Counted from the stretch's first letter, positions 41,332-49,630 are shown. The stretch: 64,000 nucleotides of DNA from CADCUY01 sp964242735 (GCA_964242735.1 CAXTAK010000003.1:1-64000), one strand, 5' to 3'. The notes: generated by a model from the letters alone, not told the origin. Program-made: numbers and translations.

Positions 41332-43614
41332 ATGTCCTCCAGGACCCCCCAGCGCAGGCGCGGCTCGAGCACCGGTCGGGCGTCGTCGCTGCTCGCCGGC
41401 CTGCTCGCCACGGGCGTCGGCGTCGGCGCCCTGGCCGCGGGGGTGCTGGTGCCCGGCGTCGCCGCCGCCGGCACCGCCACGCAGGGCACGGTGGAGCTGT
41501 TCAACGAGGTGCCCGCCGACCTCACCGACCAGCCGGTGAGCCAGCAGTCGCGCATGCTCTACGCCGACGGCTCCGTGATGGCAGCGTTCTACTACCAGAA
41601 CCGCGTGGTGGTGGGGCTGGACGCGATGGCCCAGCCGGTCAAGGACGCCATCGTCGCCATCGAGGACGCCCGCTTCTACGACCACGGGGGGGTCGACCCG
41701 CAAGGCATGAGCCGCGCCCTGGTGGTCAACGCCGTCCGCGGCGGCAGCACCCAGGGCGCCTCCACCCTGACCCAGCAGTGGGTGAAGAACGTGCTCATCG
41801 AGAGCGCCGTCTCGCAGCTGCCCGTTTCCGCCACCGTGGCCGAGCGCCAGAACGCGGCGCTGAGCGCCACGGAGAGCCAGGGCACCGCGGGCTACGCCCG
41901 GAAGCTGCGCGAGGTGAAGCTGGCCATCGCCGCCGAGAAGCAGCTCACCAAGGACCAGATCCTCGAGCGGTACCTCAACATCGCCGACTTCGGCGACGGG
42001 CAGTACGGCGTGGAGACCGCGAGCCGGCACTACTTCAACAGGAGCGCCGCTGACCTGACCGTCGCCGACGCCGCCCTCCTCGCCGGGATCGTCCAGAAGC
42101 CCTACGCGCACAACCCGGTGGTCAACCCCGAGGACTCCACCGCGCGGCGCGACGTGGTGCTGGGCCGCATGCTCGCCCAGGGCAAGATCGACCAGGCCGA
42201 CCACGACGCCGCCGTGGCCACGCCCCTGGACGCGCAGCTCGACGTCCAGCCCACGCCCAACGGCTGCGCCATGGCGGGCGACTCGGGCTTCTTCTGCGAG
42301 TACGCCGTCAAGCAGCTGCTGCGCGATCCCTCCTTCGGGGCCGACCTCGAGGAGCGCAGGGCCCGGCTGTACCGGGGTGGGCTGACCATCACCACCACGC
42401 TGGACCCCGCGAAGCAGCAGGCCGCGGTGGAGGTCGTCAACGCCCGCGTGCCCAACGACGGCAGCGGCGTCGCGGCGTCCATGGTCTCGGTCGAGCCGGG
42501 CAGCGGGAAGATCCTGGCGATGGCGCAGGACCGGGTGTACTCCACCAGCCCCGACGCACCCGACACCGCGACGGCGATCAACTACAACGTCGACCGCGCC
42601 GACGGCGGCGGTGACGGCTGGCAGCCCGGCTCCAACGCCAAGCCGCTGGTCCTCGCGACGTGGCTGGCGAAGGGCGGCACGCTGAACCAGACCGTCGACG
42701 CCAACCAGAAGACCTTCGCCAACGCCAGCTGGCAGTACGGCGGCTGCCTGCCGCCCGGCGCCCCCGGGTACGTCAGCAAGCCCTACAGCCCCGTCAACGC
42801 CGGCGACGGCCTCGGCAGCTCGGCGATGTCGGTGCTCGACGCGAGCTACAACTCCGTCAACACCGCCTACGTGCAGATGACCAACCAGCTCCAGCTGTGC
42901 GACATCCGCGACACCGCCACCGCCCTGGGCTTCCACCTCGCCTCGACCGGCGAGCCGATCACCGCCGAGCCGTCCATGGGGCTCGGGGCCCGGGAGGTCG
43001 CCCCGCTGACCGTGGCGAGCGCCTACGCGGCCTTCGCCGCCCAGGGCACCCACTGCACGCCCGTGTCGCTGGTCTCCGTCGCCGACGCGGCGGGGGCGCC
43101 GCTGGCGACGACGCCCGGCACGTGCACGCAGGCGATCAGCCCCGACGTCGCCAACGGGATCACCTACGCCCTGAAGGAGACCCTGGTGCGGGGCACCGCG
43201 CGGGGCAAGGGGCTGCGCGACCGGGTCGCGGCGGGCAAGACCGGGACGACGAACAGCAGCTACGCCACCTGGTTCACCGGGTACACCCCCGAGCTGGCGA
43301 CGTCGGTGTGGATCGGGTACCCCACCGGCAGCAGGAGCCTGGACGGGGTGACCATCGCCGGGCAGCGCTACCCGAGGCTGTACGGCTCCAGCGTCGCCGC
43401 GCCCGCGTGGCAGGAGTACATGGACCGGGCGCTGGCCGGCACCCCCGCCACGGGGTTCACGGACCCCCCCGCTTCGGTCATCGGGGGGCCCCCGCCGTCA
43501 CCGGACGGGCAGTCGTCGCGCTCGGCCGCCGGGCGCGTGCCCGACACGGCGCCGGTGCCCGGGGCCGTGCCCCCGGGACCGCCCGCGGCACCGGTGCCCG
43601 CGCCCAGCGGTTGA
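41332..43614 (+). CDS. ponA: class A penicillin-binding protein (PonA2-like)
   Basis: 760 residues. One N-terminal helix is followed by a GT51 glycosyltransferase (catalytic Glu111 in EDARFYDHGG; GASTLTQQWVKN; RKLREVKLAIAAEKQLTKDQ) and a transpeptidase with SNAK (Ser434, Lys437), SYN (SYNSVN) and KTGT (Lys636). Both activities should be intact: it polymerises and cross-links peptidoglycan outside the membrane. The C-terminus is Pro-rich, with no PASTA domain, unlike mycobacterial PonA2. Neighbour of whiB, as in M. tuberculosis. Confidence 0.95.
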   Translation: MSSRTPQRRRGSSTGRASSLLAGLLATGVGVGALAAGVLVPGVAAAGTATQGTVELFNEVPADLTDQPVSQQSRMLYADGSVMAAFYYQNRVVVGLDAMAQPVKDAIVAIEDARFYDHGGVDPQGMSRALVVNAVRGGSTQGASTLTQQWVKNVLIESAVSQLPVSATVAERQNAALSATESQGTAGYARKLREVKLAIAAEKQLTKDQILERYLNIADFGDGQYGVETASRHYFNRSAADLTVADAALLAGIVQKPYAHNPVVNPEDSTARRDVVLGRMLAQGKIDQADHDAAVATPLDAQLDVQPTPNGCAMAGDSGFFCEYAVKQLLRDPSFGADLEERRARLYRGGLTITTTLDPAKQQAAVEVVNARVPNDGSGVAASMVSVEPGSGKILAMAQDRVYSTSPDAPDTATAINYNVDRADGGGDGWQPGSNAKPLVLATWLAKGGTLNQTVDANQKTFANASWQYGGCLPPGAPGYVSKPYSPVNAGDGLGSSAMSVLDASYNSVNTAYVQMTNQLQLCDIRDTATALGFHLASTGEPITAEPSMGLGAREVAPLTVASAYAAFAAQGTHCTPVSLVSVADAAGAPLATTPGTCTQAISPDVANGITYALKETLVRGTARGKGLRDRVAAGKTGTTNSSYATWFTGYTPELATSVWIGYPTGSRSLDGVTIAGQRYPRLYGSSVAAPAWQEYMDRALAGTPATGFTDPPASVIGGPPPSPDGQSSRSAAGRVPDTAPVPGAVPPGPPAAPVPAPSG

Positions 43615-43639
43615 GGCTCGCGCGAGGTCGCGGCTGGGG

Positions 43640-44116
43640 TCATCGCCCGAGCTGCCGCCTCACCTCGGCGGCGACCCGACCACCGTCCGCGAGCTGGCCC
43701 ACCTCCGGTCGCAGCGCCCCCATGACCGCACCCATCGCCGCCGCCCCGGTCCTGCCCGCCGCGGCGGCCGCGGCCACCTCCCGCGCCACGAGCACAGCCA
43801 GGGCCGCGTCGTCGAGCTGTGCGGGCAGGTAGCCGACCAGCACGGCCTCCTCCGCGCGCTCCCGCTCGGCGCGGGAGGGGCTGTCGGGCCGGTCTGCGGC
43901 CGCGAAGGCCTCCGCGGCCTCGCGCCGCTTCTTGGCCTCGGAGCGCAGCACGGCCACGACCTCCTCGTCGCTCAGCTCGCGGGCGACCTTCCCGGCGACC
44001 TCAGCGGTGGTCACCGCGGTCAGCGCCATGCGCAGGGTGGAGCGGCGCAGCTCGTCCTGCGCCCGCATCGCTGTTCCGAGGTCGTCGCGCAGGCGCTGCT
44101 TCAACGTGGTGGGCAC
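43640..44116 (-). CDS. GatB/YqeY domain protein
   Basis: 158 residues: an N-terminal helical domain (TTLKQRLRDDLGTAMRAQDE), then SEAKKRREAAEAFAAADRPD and the C-terminal MGAVMGALRPEVGQLADGGR. This is the stand-alone YqeY form related to the tail of GatB in tRNA amidation; its cellular role is not settled. GTG 44116. Convergent with ponA, 25 bases apart. Confidence 0.93.
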   Translation of the reverse strand: MPTTLKQRLRDDLGTAMRAQDELRRSTLRMALTAVTTAEVAGKVARELSDEEVVAVLRSEAKKRREAAEAFAAADRPDSPSRAERERAEEAVLVGYLPAQLDDAALAVLVAREVAAAAAAGRTGAAAMGAVMGALRPEVGQLADGGRVAAEVRRQLGR

Positions 44117-44155
44117 CTGCGCATCATCGCGCGTCGCCGGCGGCACGATGGCTCC

Positions 44156-45130
44156 GTGACGCCCCACCGCACCCGCCCAGCCGTCGTCCCCGTGCTCTCC
44201 CGCGCGGTGGGCGGTGCGCTGGCGCTCGGTGCCGCCGTCACCGGCTACGCCGCGCTCGAGGCGCGCTCGTACCGGCTGCGGGAGGTCACCGCTCCGGTGC
44301 TGGCCCCCGGCGCCCGGCCGCTGCGCCTGCTGCACCTGTCCGACCTGCACATGACGCCCGGCGACTCGCGCCTCCAGGCGTGGGTGCGCTCCCTCGACGA
44401 GACCGACCCCCACCTGGTCGTCGACACCGGCGACAACCTCGCGCACGCCGCCGCGGTGCCCGCGGTGCTCGCCGCGCTGGCGCCGCTGCTGGCCCGCCCC
44501 GGGGCCTTCGTGCTCGGCTCGAACGACTACCACGGGCCGCGGGCGGTCAACCCCGCGCGGTACCTGCTCGGGCCGTCGCGGGCTGACACCCGCCGCTCCC
44601 CCAGGGCTGGCGCCCGCAGGTCCCGTCGGGCTGACGCCCAGCGCGGGGACCTGCCGTGGCCGGACCTCGTCGCCGCCCTGACCGCTGCCGGGTGGGCCGA
44701 CCTGACCAACGCCCGGGCGCGCCTGCGCGTGGACGGGCGCGACGTCGAGCTCGTCGGGGTCGACGACCCGCACCTGCGGCGGGACCGCTACCACCGGCTG
44801 TCGCGCCCGCGCAGCCCTGACGCCGACCTCTCCCTGGGGGTCACCCACGCGCCGTACCGGCGGGTGCTGGACGCCATGGCGGGCGACGGGCTCGACCTGC
44901 TGCTCGCCGGGCACACCCACGGGGGTCAGCTCCGCGCGCCGCGCGCCGGCGCGCTGGTGACGAACTGCGACCTGCCGCGCGCCCTGGCCAGGGGCCTGCA
45001 CCCGTGGCGGGCTCGGGGCGGGGTGAGCGCGCTGCACGTCTCCGCCGGGCTCGGCACCGCACCCTCGGTGCGCCTGCGCTTCGCCTGCCCGCCGGAGGCC
45101 ACGCTGCTCACCCTGGTCGCGCGGCCCTGA
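44156..45130 (+). CDS. membrane-associated metallophosphoesterase
   Basis: 324 residues. An N-terminal helix precedes a calcineurin-like phosphoesterase: LLHLSDLHM (first metal site), VVDTGDNL, LGSNDYHGP (GNHD-like box with Ser for Asn-Gly) and AGHTHGGQ. The family (YkuE type) includes two-metal phosphodiesterases. Homologue of Rv3683, which also follows ponA2. A run of Arg-rich residues near 150 encoded by repetitive DNA is an insertion. GTG 44156. Confidence 0.9.
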   Translation: MTPHRTRPAVVPVLSRAVGGALALGAAVTGYAALEARSYRLREVTAPVLAPGARPLRLLHLSDLHMTPGDSRLQAWVRSLDETDPHLVVDTGDNLAHAAAVPAVLAALAPLLARPGAFVLGSNDYHGPRAVNPARYLLGPSRADTRRSPRAGARRSRRADAQRGDLPWPDLVAALTAAGWADLTNARARLRVDGRDVELVGVDDPHLRRDRYHRLSRPRSPDADLSLGVTHAPYRRVLDAMAGDGLDLLLAGHTHGGQLRAPRAGALVTNCDLPRALARGLHPWRARGGVSALHVSAGLGTAPSVRLRFACPPEATLLTLVARP

Positions 45131-45182
45131 GCGCGCGCGGCGCGGAGGCGCGGCGCTGCTAGGGTTGCCCGGCAGGCAGCAC

Positions 45183-45256
<74 letters not shown>

Positions 45257-45399
45257 CCGTTGGGACCGCAGGAGCCAGCCCTGTGAGGACCCGGCTCCAG
45301 ATCCGACCCGTGGGCCGGCTGATCAGCCCGTCGACCGCCGCACCCGCTGGGACAACCTCGGCGCGGTCCTGGTCCGTCAGCGGTGGCTGTTCGGCCTCC

Positions 45400-45660
45400 T
45401 CATCGCAGCACGGCGGCTCGGTGCGGCGTGCCGGGCCCCGCCTCGTGGCCTACCAGCTGGTGGAGCGGGTCGTCGACGCTCTCGGGCGAGCGGGCGTCGT
45501 GCTGGCCCACCAGGACGATCACCGCGAGGTCGGCGCCCGGGTCGAAGATGGTCACCAGGACGTGCCTGGAGCCGTGGACGCGCGAGGCCCGCAGCGTCTC
45601 GTGCTCGCGGCCGAGCGGTGGCGCGTCGCCGCGCTGCCTCTGCGCTCCAGGTCGCGGTCG
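45400..45660 (-). pseudogene. 5'-truncated hypothetical coding remnant
   Basis: The reverse-strand frame ending at 45400 has nearly all third codon positions G or C from about 45660 to its stop. It encodes SRHVLVTIFDPGADLAVIVL and VDDPLHQLVGHEAGPGTPHR. No plausible start lies near the beginning of that stretch, and the codon pattern is lost upstream. I recognise no family. It may be the 3' part of a gene broken by an event near tRNA-Pro. The rest of 45257-45764 shows no gene. Confidence 0.4.
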
Positions 45661-45764
45661 GAGGTCGCGGAGTGCCGACCCACGGCTGAGGCCGCGTCCT
45701 CGGCGCCGAGTGCCGCAGCGCCAGGCACCACCGACAGCGCGGGCCGGCGGCACGGAGGGGTCGC

Positions 45765-46322
45765 TCAGAGGTCGGCGAGCAGCGAGGCCAGGTCGACCGG
45801 CACGCCCAGCACCGACAGCTCCGTCGTCCACGGCAGCCGCTGCACGTCGGCGTAGCCGTCGCGCGAGGGGCCGGTGTGCACCACCACCTCCCGGGTGAGC
45901 AGGTCCACGACCCAGTACTGCTCGACATCAGCCGCCGCGTAGACCCGCGGCTTGTGCACGAGGTCCACGCGGTGGCTGCTGCGGGCCACCTCGACCACGA
46001 GCGCGGCGGTCCGCGGGTGCCCCGAAGCCGGCTCTTGGACGATCGACACGTCGGGCTCGGGCTCGGAGTCGTCGGTGGCCGCCAGCGGCATCTGCACCGA
46101 CACCCACCACGGCTGCTCCACCCGCGGGACCAACCAGCGGTAGAGCCGGCGGACGGTGCGGACCTGGGGCTCGCCCTGGGGCACCACGTCGACCAGCACC
46201 CCCTCGAGCAGCTCCACCGGCACGTCATCCATGACGCCGGAGCCCACGAGGACCTCGTACTGCTCCCGGGTCAACCCGCGCCGGCGCACCGCGGTGTCTG
46301 CGACGACGGCCTCGGGGGACAC
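45765..46322 (-). CDS. Uma2 family (DUF820) PD-(D/E)xK nuclease-like protein
   Basis: 185 residues. LTREQYEVLVGSGVMDDVPV and ELLEGVLVDVVPQGEP open the domain; EPEPDVSIV, ALVVEVARSSHRVDLVHKPR and QYWVVDL supply the acidic and Lys residues of the restriction-endonuclease-like fold. Such proteins are abundant in cyanobacteria and actinomycetes; function is undefined, with no cognate methylase here. GTG 46322 is chosen by domain start. It lies where asd should be, downstream of lysC. Confidence 0.82.
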   Translation of the reverse strand: MSPEAVVADTAVRRRGLTREQYEVLVGSGVMDDVPVELLEGVLVDVVPQGEPQVRTVRRLYRWLVPRVEQPWWVSVQMPLAATDDSEPEPDVSIVQEPASGHPRTAALVVEVARSSHRVDLVHKPRVYAAADVEQYWVVDLLTREVVVHTGPSRDGYADVQRLPWTTELSVLGVPVDLASLLADL

Positions 46323-46379
46323 CGCACCAGAGTACGACCCGCAGCTCCCCGACGAGCAGCTCGACGACCTCGACCGCGG

Positions 46380-46490
46380 TGGGCGCCGTGAGGCGACCGG
46401 GTGCCCTTCCCTCCACACCCTGGCGAGCGTGGTGACCACGAGGAGCGGCGCGGTGCCCACCTCGCGGGTGGCGCCGACGACGGCGAGCAC
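46380..46490 (-). pseudogene. asd: 5' remnant of aspartate-semialdehyde dehydrogenase
   Basis: Directly downstream of lysC the reverse strand encodes VLAVVGATREVGTAPLLVV, then ARVWREGHPVAS. This aligns with the NADP-binding start of actinobacterial Asd (LAVVGATGAVGT... then DVWGE...VAS). Third positions are almost all G/C. After about 37 codons similarity ends and the Uma2 gene follows. About 300 codons, including the catalytic Cys, are missing. An intact asd must lie elsewhere, because Asd is needed for lysine, threonine and diaminopimelate. Confidence 0.6.
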
Positions 46491-46518
46491 GGGGAGGTCG
46501 GTACGGGGTTCGCCGAGG

Positions 46519-47043
46519 TCACCTGCCCGTCCCGCCGTGGACGACCGCCACCTCCTCCGGGGGCGCGTCGAGCCCGAAGGCGGTGTGGACGGCGCGCACC
46601 GCGGTGTCGAGGTCGCCCGCCGCGGTGACCACCGAGATCCGGATCTCCGACGTGGAGATCATCTCGATGTTCACCCCGGCCCGGGACAGGGCCTTGAAGA
46701 AGGTGGCCGACACCCCGGGGTGGCTGCGCATGCCCGCGCCGACGAGGCTGGCCTTGCCGATCTGGTCGTCGTAGACGATCGAGGTGAAGCCGACGTCACC
46801 CTGCACACCGGTGATCGCCGTGACGGCCGTCTGCCCGTCGGTCTTGGGCAGGGTGAACGAGACGTCGGTGCGCCCGGTCGATGCGGCGGAGACGTTCTGC
46901 ACGATCATGTCGACGTTCACGCCCGCGGCCGCCACCGCCTCGAAGATCGCCGCCGCCGTGCCGGGGCGGTCGGGCACGCCGACCACGGTCAGCTTGGCCT
47001 CGCTGCGGTCGTGCGCGACGCCGGTGATGATCGCCTGCTCCAC
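46519..47043 (-). CDS. lysC: aspartate kinase beta subunit from an internal start
   Basis: Within lysC, GTG 47043 is preceded by AGGAGGG at a spacing of six bases, a near-perfect ribosome-binding site. The product would be 174 residues, starting at EQAIITGVAHDRSEAKLT and holding only the ACT domains. This equals the beta subunit known from Corynebacterium and Bacillus aspartokinase, which forms the alpha2-beta2 enzyme. No other reason for such a strong site inside the gene is apparent. Confidence 0.85.
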   Translation of the reverse strand: MEQAIITGVAHDRSEAKLTVVGVPDRPGTAAAIFEAVAAAGVNVDMIVQNVSAASTGRTDVSFTLPKTDGQTAVTAITGVQGDVGFTSIVYDDQIGKASLVGAGMRSHPGVSATFFKALSRAGVNIEMISTSEIRISVVTAAGDLDTAVRAVHTAFGLDAPPEEVAVVHGGTGR

Positions 47044-47796
47044 GTCGTCCCTCCTGTCGTCGATGGACCCGGTCACGAGCGTCCCGGGCAGGGAGGTGAA
47101 GGACGAGCGCACCCGGATGGGCACGCCGGAGCGGCGCCCGTACTCCACGCACCGCAGCACGAGCACCTTCGCCCCGCAGGCGGCGAGCTCCATCATCTCC
47201 TCGTAGGTGACAGTCTCCAGGAGGCGGGCGGTGGGCACGATGCGGGGGTCGGCGGTGTAGACCCCGTCGACGTCGGTGTAGATCTCGCACACGTCGGCGC
47301 CCAGCGCAGCCGCGAGGGCCACCGCCGTGGTGTCGGAGCCGCCGCGGCCGAGGGTGGTGATGTCCTTGGTGTCCACCGACACACCCTGGAAGCCGGCGAC
47401 GATGGCGATCTGGCCCGATGCCACGGCGTCGGAGATGCGACCGGGGGTGACGTCGATGATGCGCGCGCGCCCGTGGGCGGAGTCGGTGATCACCCCCGCC
47501 TGGCTGCCGGTGAAGGAGCGCGCCTCGTGGCCGAGGCTGGCGATGGCCATGGCCAGCAGGGCCATGGAGATGCGCTCCCCGGAGGTGAGGAGCATGTCGA
47601 GCTCGCGGGCGGGGGGCCGGGGGCTGACCTGCTGGGCGAGGGCGAGCAGGTCGTCGGTGGTGTCGCCCATCGCCGAGACGACGACCACGACGTCGTCGCC
47701 GCGGCGCTTGGTCTCGATGATGCGGCGGGCGACCCGCTTGACGCCGTCGGCGTCGGCCACCGAGGAGCCGCCGTACTTCTGCACGACGAGGCCCAC
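46519..47796 (-). CDS. lysC: aspartate kinase (alpha subunit)
   Basis: 425 residues, the class found in actinomycetes. The kinase domain starts LVVQKYGGSSVADADGVKR and contains FTGSQAGVITD, TTLGRGGSDTTAVALAAALG and ADVCEIYTDVDGVYTADPR. Two ACT domains follow (HDRSEAKLTVVGVPDRPGTA and QIGKASLVGAGMRSHPGVSA), which bind lysine and threonine for feedback inhibition. It phosphorylates aspartate at the entry of the lysine/threonine/methionine pathway. GTG 47796. asd, which normally follows, is only a stub. The 600-base upstream region is repeat-rich. Confidence 0.97.
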   Translation of the reverse strand: MGLVVQKYGGSSVADADGVKRVARRIIETKRRGDDVVVVVSAMGDTTDDLLALAQQVSPRPPARELDMLLTSGERISMALLAMAIASLGHEARSFTGSQAGVITDSAHGRARIIDVTPGRISDAVASGQIAIVAGFQGVSVDTKDITTLGRGGSDTTAVALAAALGADVCEIYTDVDGVYTADPRIVPTARLLETVTYEEMMELAACGAKVLVLRCVEYGRRSGVPIRVRSSFTSLPGTLVTGSIDDRRDDVEQAIITGVAHDRSEAKLTVVGVPDRPGTAAAIFEAVAAAGVNVDMIVQNVSAASTGRTDVSFTLPKTDGQTAVTAITGVQGDVGFTSIVYDDQIGKASLVGAGMRSHPGVSATFFKALSRAGVNIEMISTSEIRISVVTAAGDLDTAVRAVHTAFGLDAPPEEVAVVHGGTGR

Positions 47797-47853
47797 GGCG
47801 GGGAGCGTAACGGGATCGACGGCGGGGTCCGCCGCGCGCCGCAGCAGGCACGG

Positions 47854-47910
47854 CGGGGCGGGGGTCGGGGCGGGGGTCGGGGCGGCGCATCGCGGGGCGG
47901 GGGTCGGGGC
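47854..47910. repeat. G-run repeat upstream of lysC
   Basis: The plus strand has repeated GGGGCGGGGGTC units (three copies) with many runs of four or five G, separated by single C or TC. This is compatible with G-quadruplex formation. It lies 60-115 bases upstream of the lysC start on the template side of that gene. Confidence 0.7.
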
Positions 47911-47950
47911 GGCGCGTCGCGAGGGGCGTCGGCGCGGGCCGGAGCGGCAC

Positions 47951-48226
47951 CGCACGCGGCGTCCCCGTGCCAACCAGCTCACCACGCGGCGCCGCCGTGC
48001 CAACCACACCAGGCCCGCACCGCACGNNNNNNNNNNNNNNNNNNNNNNNNNNNNNNNNNNNNNNNNNNNNNNNNNNNNNNNNNNNNNNNNNNNNNNNNNN
48101 NNNNNNNNNNNNNNNNNNNNNNNNNNAACCAGCTCACCACGCGGCGCCGCCGTGCCAACCACACCAGGCCCGCACCGCACGCGGCGTCCCCGTGCCAACC
48201 GGGCGGGCACAGGGACGCCGCGTGCG
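47951..48226. repeat. repeat cluster with alternative 21-bp inverted pairings, upstream of lysC
   Basis: A 21-base element occurs identically at 47951-47971 and 48176-48196 (it starts CGCACGCGGCGTCC and ends GTGCC); a related copy with CGCGGCGCCGCCGTGCCAAC lies between. Its inverted complement, with one difference, is at 48206-48226. In minus-strand RNA, the lysC leader direction, that one difference is a G-U pair, so 48206-48226 could pair fully with either copy. An N gap splits the cluster. No gene in 47797-48406. Confidence 0.8.
48027..48126. other. assembly gap of 100 N, probably artefactual
   Basis: The 55 bases before the gap (47972-48026) are repeated exactly after it (48127-48181). 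As with the gap in tadC, this suggests overlapping contig ends joined by a default 100-base spacer. True sequence is probably 155 bases shorter, though a real tandem repeat cannot be excluded here. Confidence 0.8.
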
Positions 48227-48406
48227 GGTCAGAGGTGGAACGACGCAGTGGTCCGCGTGGAACCGCACCGCACGGTCCCGACCCGACGTGCGGCCACGGC
48301 ACGCCACCGCACGACGGGGGACCCGTCGACCTGTGGACGGCCTCCTCGTCCACAGGTGGGGGCTCTGCGGGTCGGCCGGGCCGGCTCCACCCACCACGGT
48401 CGGTGT

Positions 48407-49339
48407 GTGGATCGAACCCCGCACGCAGACCCGGCCGCCGTCGCCCTGCTGCTCCGCCCCGGCGCCTCGGTGGCCACCCACGCCGAGCTGCGAGCCCTCG
48501 GCGTGCCGACGTCGACCACCACCCACCGGTGCAGACCCGACGGACCGTGGCAGCGGCTGCTCCCCGGCGTGGTCGCCGGCCACTGGGGCACCCCCACCAC
48601 CCACGAGCGGCGCCTCGCCGCCGTGAAGTACGCCGGCACCGGAGCAGCCCTGACCGGTCTCGACGCCCTCGACGAGCTGGGGTTGCCCCTGCACGGCGTG
48701 CCCGTCGACCAGCGTGTCCACGTGGTGGTGCCGCACCGGTGCCACCGCCAGTCGCACGGCTTCGCCCTGGTCGTCCGCGCCGAGCACCTCGGGCGGGTGA
48801 GTGAGCGGCGCGGCTTGCCGCGGGTCGCTGCCGCGCGCGCCGTCGTCGATGCGTCGCGGCGCCTCGACGCCCTCGACCACGTGAGGAGCCTCGTCGCCCG
48901 TGCCGTGCAGCGGCGGCTCTGCACGACCGCGGAGCTGGCGGCCGAGGTGAGGATCGCGGCGAGACAGCGGACCGCCTTCCTGCGGATGGCGCTGCGAGAG
49001 GTGCAGGCGGGCGTCCGCTCGGGGTCCGAGGCGAAGGTCAGGGCCGTCTTCGCCCGCCACGGCGTGCCGATGCCCCGGTGGAACGCCGAGGTGCGCGACG
49101 GCGACGGCGATCTGGTCGGCGTCGTGGACGGCCTGTGGGACGAGGAGGAGGTGGTGCTCGAGATCGACTCGATGGAGTGGCACCTCGACCCAGCCTCGTA
49201 CGAGCGGACCCAGGCCCGTCACTGCCGGCTGGTCGTCGCCGGCATGACGGTGCTCGCGGTGGCGCCGGGCGACGTGCAGCGCGACCCGGAGCAGTTCTGC
49301 CCCCAGGTGACGGCGGTCCTGGCCGCGGCCAGACGCTGA
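48407..49339 (+). CDS. VSR/DUF559-like hypothetical protein with helical N-terminal region
   Basis: 310 residues. The first ~200 have the layout of AbiEi-like or transcription-factor-associated proteins seen beside DUF559 domains (LLRPGASVATHAELRALGVP and GTGAALTGLDALDELGLP). The last ~100 resemble very-short-patch-repair endonucleases: SGSEAKVRAVFARHGVP, then LVGVVDGLWDEEEVVLEIDS, MEWH and AGMTVLAVAPGDV, giving the D...E-x-D pattern. Enzyme activity and target are unknown. GTG 48407 has a weak ribosome-binding site. This family is common and repeated in Kineosporia-like genomes. Confidence 0.75.
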   Translation: MDRTPHADPAAVALLLRPGASVATHAELRALGVPTSTTTHRCRPDGPWQRLLPGVVAGHWGTPTTHERRLAAVKYAGTGAALTGLDALDELGLPLHGVPVDQRVHVVVPHRCHRQSHGFALVVRAEHLGRVSERRGLPRVAAARAVVDASRRLDALDHVRSLVARAVQRRLCTTAELAAEVRIAARQRTAFLRMALREVQAGVRSGSEAKVRAVFARHGVPMPRWNAEVRDGDGDLVGVVDGLWDEEEVVLEIDSMEWHLDPASYERTQARHCRLVVAGMTVLAVAPGDVQRDPEQFCPQVTAVLAAARR

Positions 49340-49381
49340 GCCCCGGTGCAGCGCACCAGGTGCAGCCGGTCGGGCTCGGCA

Positions 49382-49423
49382 GCCGTGCCAGACGGAAGCA
49401 TCGGGTCAGGTGCCTGGCACGGC
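49382..49423. terminator. inverted repeat behind the VSR-like gene
   Basis: GCCGTGCCAG (49382-49391) pairs with CTGGCACGGC (49414-49423), 10 bp with a 22-base loop, 42 bases past the stop. It lies between convergent genes (this one and recR), where a bidirectional terminator is expected. The rest of 49340-49630 shows nothing. Confidence 0.6.
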
Positions 49424-49630
49424 ACTCCCACCCGGCGGCTGAGGCGGGGCAGCCACCACCGGAGCGGGGCGAGCTCCTCCCCCGCCCGGAGCGGCACCGT
49501 GCGACGGGGGTGCGGCGACGTCGGCCAGGACGACCCAGCTGCGTCCGGGTGGCGAGCACCTGCGAGACGGCGGGCATCCGCGGCGCATCCGGTGGTCATC
49601 GCACGCGGCGGCCCCACGGCGCCGAGGGCG

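Noticed and set aside
47797..48406. Lysine riboswitch upstream of lysC
   Set aside because: The region is almost pure G/C with simple inverted repeats; the conserved L-box core with its purine-rich junction is not visible on either strand.
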